DNA of 6,637 nt from DATAYF01 sp036272735 (GTDB lineage Bacteria > Chloroflexota > Ktedonobacteria > Ktedonobacterales > Ktedonobacteraceae), in the NCBI GenBank assembly GCA_036272735.1, contig DATAYF010000568.1, forward strand, positions 1 through 6,637, in the 5' to 3' direction. Made by a program: the position numbers and the translations under genes. Shown here one piece after another: positions 5,374 through 6,637 of the stretch (position 1 is its first letter; each line of letters starts with the position of its first letter). The notes beneath the pieces are model-generated. The model was not told where the DNA came from. It was given only the letters and a program-made list of their open reading frames with translations, and searched no databases.

Positions 5374-6234
5374 ATGAGCATGAATGATCAGGAGCGACGG
5401 AAAGAGCTGGCGCACTTCTTACGCACGAGGCGAGAGCGTATTTCGCCCGAAGCTGTAGGCTTGCCTGCTGGTTCACGGCGCAGAACGCCGGGGTTGCGCA
5501 GAGAGGAACTGGCCTTGTTAGCAGGCATCGGAGTAACCTGGTACACCGGCCTGGAGCAGGGCCGCGCTATTACGGTTTCCACCCAGGTCCTGGAGAGTCT
5601 CGCAAGGGTGCTTGATCTGAATGCTGTAGAGCGCAACCATCTGTTTCTTCTGGCCCGCCAGCAACAACCCACTGATCCCTACCCTTTCACCACCACGGTG
5701 AGCCCCGTGCTCCAAGGCATTCTGGATACTATGGGTACGTCTCCTGCCTATGTCGCGAATCCCAGTTTCGACCTGCTGGCCTGGAATCAAGCTATGACGC
5801 GCGTCTATCAGACCGATTTCGGCGCTCTCCCTGTCCGCGAGCGCAATATCCTTCGCCTGGCGTTCACCTCTCCCTCACCGCACATGCTTCTGGCCAACTG
5901 GGAGAAAGCTGCGCAGGGCCTGCTGGCCAAGTTTCGTGGCAGTACGGAACGCTACGTTGGAGAGTCCTGGAGAAGTGCATTGGTCACAGAGTTGGAGCAA
6001 GCCTCCCCGCAATTCCGCGCGTGGTGGCCGCGTTACGATATCCAGGTCACTCATACAGAAAAAAAAGAACTGCATCATCCTCTGGTTGGGCGGCTGGTCC
6101 TCCAACCCGCGACCTTCCAGGTCACGGACGCACCCGATTTGCGCATGGTCATCTACACGCCCCTGCCAGAAGCGAATACCGCACAGAAGCTGGCACAGTT
6201 GGGAGAACCGATGCAGATCCAGATGACCGAGTAG
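5374..6234 (+). CDS. XRE-family regulator with MmyB-like ligand-binding domain
   Basis: A 286-residue transcription factor. Residues 11-85 form a Cro/C1-type helix-turn-helix domain with the family signature RTPGLRREELALLAGIGVTW (37-56) followed by YTGLEQGR. Residues 105-270 match the MmyB/MltR-like ligand-binding domain (VANPSFDLLAWNQAM at 127-141; RNILRLAF at 157-164). Proteins of this type in actinomycetes and Chloroflexota often sit beside a divergent oxidoreductase or short-chain dehydrogenase gene and regulate it; a structurally characterised Chloroflexus member binds a fatty acid in this domain. Here the divergent partner is the quinone-oxidoreductase-like gene. The start at 5374 or the ATG at 5380 is possible: the only nearby purine-rich stretch (AAGGCGAGG at 5364-5372) fits 5380 better. 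An 8-A run at 6059-6066 lies within the coding frame but does not break it. Confidence 0.92.
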   Translation: MSMNDQERRKELAHFLRTRRERISPEAVGLPAGSRRRTPGLRREELALLAGIGVTWYTGLEQGRAITVSTQVLESLARVLDLNAVERNHLFLLARQQQPTDPYPFTTTVSPVLQGILDTMGTSPAYVANPSFDLLAWNQAMTRVYQTDFGALPVRERNILRLAFTSPSPHMLLANWEKAAQGLLAKFRGSTERYVGESWRSALVTELEQASPQFRAWWPRYDIQVTHTEKKELHHPLVGRLVLQPATFQVTDAPDLRMVIYTPLPEANTAQKLAQLGEPMQIQMTE

Positions 6235-6311
6235 TCTCCACAGCACAGGCAGAGCAGGTCGTGGCAGAGTGATCGCTTGTACGATGGGATAGAGACCTTG
6301 ATGTCAATCGC

Positions 6312-6348
6312 TGTGGATCTGGGAGGCGGTCTGCTATCCAGATCCACA
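6312..6348 (+). terminator. Strong hairpin downstream of the XRE regulator, possible terminator
   Basis: TGTGGATCTGG (6312-6322) pairs perfectly with CCAGATCCACA (6338-6348) around a 15-base loop, 77 bases after the regulator stop codon. No T-run follows, so it is not a classical intrinsic terminator; it may still stop or stabilise the transcript, or be a protein-binding palindrome. The rest of the 249-base stretch from 6235 to the right terminal repeat has no gene I can support. Its only other notable symmetry is the 10-bp palindrome GTAGCGCTAC at 6448-6457, close to the element end. Confidence 0.45.
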
Positions 6349-6437
6349 TGCTCTTGTCGAGAAGTTCTTTGCCTTGCTAGTAGTTTATGAGTCATTGAGC
6401 TTTCCATTGTTACTGAAAATCATTCAGACACGGACGC

Positions 6438-6637
6438 TCACTGATCTGTAGCGCTACCCCTCGATAGGCAGACCTCTTTACCCGTTTTCGGATAAGCTCT
6501 TAGCCCTTCTTGGAGCTCGACTCCTTTGTTCAGACTGGGGAGCGTGTTCGGACTCCTGATAAAGGTTTGGAGATCAGACTCTTTGTCTAAGGTTGGTAGA
6601 GGCACGCTCACGGGGCCTGGCTTCTCCACCAGAACAG
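6438..6637 (-). CDS. Open frame running in from the right edge, possible partial gene
   Basis: A minus-strand frame is open from the window edge to a stop at 6438-6440, crossing the right end of element B. Outside the element it reads VEKPGPVSVPLPTLDKESD and onward, with two related segments (LPTLDKESDLQ and LPSLNKGVELQ) 19 residues apart. If element B were removed leaving one TTA, the frame would end three codons later (LSR, stop at 3011-3013). A GTG at 6629 is the only visible start and has no good ribosome binding site. It could be the end of a repeat-containing protein disrupted by the insertion, or noncoding repetitive DNA. I do not recognise it. Confidence 0.25.
   Translation of the reverse strand, partial: VLVEKPGPVSVPLPTLDKESDLQTFIRSPNTLPSLNKGVELQEGLRAYPKTGKEVCLSRGSATDQ
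6484..6499 (-). repeat. Right terminal inverted repeat of element B
   Basis: GTTTTCGGATAAGCTC is the exact complement of 3022-3037. Beyond the 16 bp the inner sequences diverge at once (CTCTACT on the left, GGGTAAA on the right), so the two ends are not parts of long identical copies. Confidence 0.88.
6500..6502. repeat. Target site duplication TTA, right copy of element B
   Basis: TTA directly outside the right terminal repeat matches 3019-3021. Confidence 0.6.

Larger units (their letters stand above)
3022..6499. mobile_element. Element B: IS5-family unit of 3478 bp carrying passenger genes
   Basis: A perfect 16-bp inverted repeat (GAGCTTATCCGAAAAC at 3022-3037 and its complement at 6484-6499), facing inward, frames 3478 bp, with TTA directly outside both ends. 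Inside are an intact IS5-type transposase at the left end, a small unassigned ORF, a quinone-oxidoreductase-like gene and a divergent XRE regulator. A normal IS of this type would end within about 100 bases of the transposase start; I found no such end between 3842 and 4254. The arrangement fits an IS with passenger genes (a transporter IS). The alternative is a composite in which a second IS copy at the right has been deleted down to its terminal repeat. In both cases the two outer ends could be recognised together by the encoded transposase. Confidence 0.7.

Noticed and set aside
6059..6066. Run of eight A in the XRE regulator as a slippage site
   Set aside because: The frame continues with a family-like C-terminus on both sides, so the run only encodes Glu-Lys-Lys-Glu. 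No sign of a functional alternative product.

Overview
The window looks like accessory DNA from a high-GC, spore-forming or filamentous soil-type bacterium. My best guess is a Ktedonobacteria-like member of Chloroflexota. The guess rests on the mix of IS5-superfamily elements, an XRE/MmyB-type regulator paired with a quinone-oxidoreductase-like enzyme, and a TOTE-type primase fragment next to a membrane protein typical of integrated conjugative elements. I could not check it by alignment. No rRNA, tRNA or CRISPR array is visible.

Left part (1 to about 1788), all on the minus strand: the downstream end of what looks like a mobile-element operon. In transcription order it holds a 32-codon C-terminal gene stub (1689-1787), a four-helix membrane protein with a coiled coil and a Pro/Gly-rich tail (646-1611), and a short protein resembling the N-terminal part of a TOTE/archaeo-eukaryotic primase (64-540). 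The operon is cut at 1788 by IS element A.

Middle (1789-2801): IS element A, 1013 bp, IS5 superfamily, with 11-bp perfect terminal inverted repeats and a TAA duplication. Its transposase gene is broken by two single-base insertions. An 11-codon leader ORF with an ideal ribosome binding site sits 3 bases ahead of it. A 217-bp AT-rich stretch follows (2805-3021).

Right part (3022-6499): the most interesting object. A perfect 16-bp inverted repeat (with TTA outside each copy) frames 3478 bp. At its left end is an intact IS5-type transposase whose stop codon lies inside the terminal repeat. No second IS end is seen just upstream of the transposase. Instead the unit continues through a small ORF, a quinone-oxidoreductase-like enzyme (4255-5190, minus) and a divergent XRE/MmyB-like regulator (5374-6234, plus), and closes at 6484-6499. 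The simplest reading is an IS5-family element that has captured a complete regulator/enzyme module as passengers. The 183-bp divergent intergenic region carries two inverted repeats that could be operators, so the module may travel with its own control.

The last 138 bp (6500-6637) are flanking DNA, with one open minus-strand frame that contains a weak 19-residue repeat and runs off the window.
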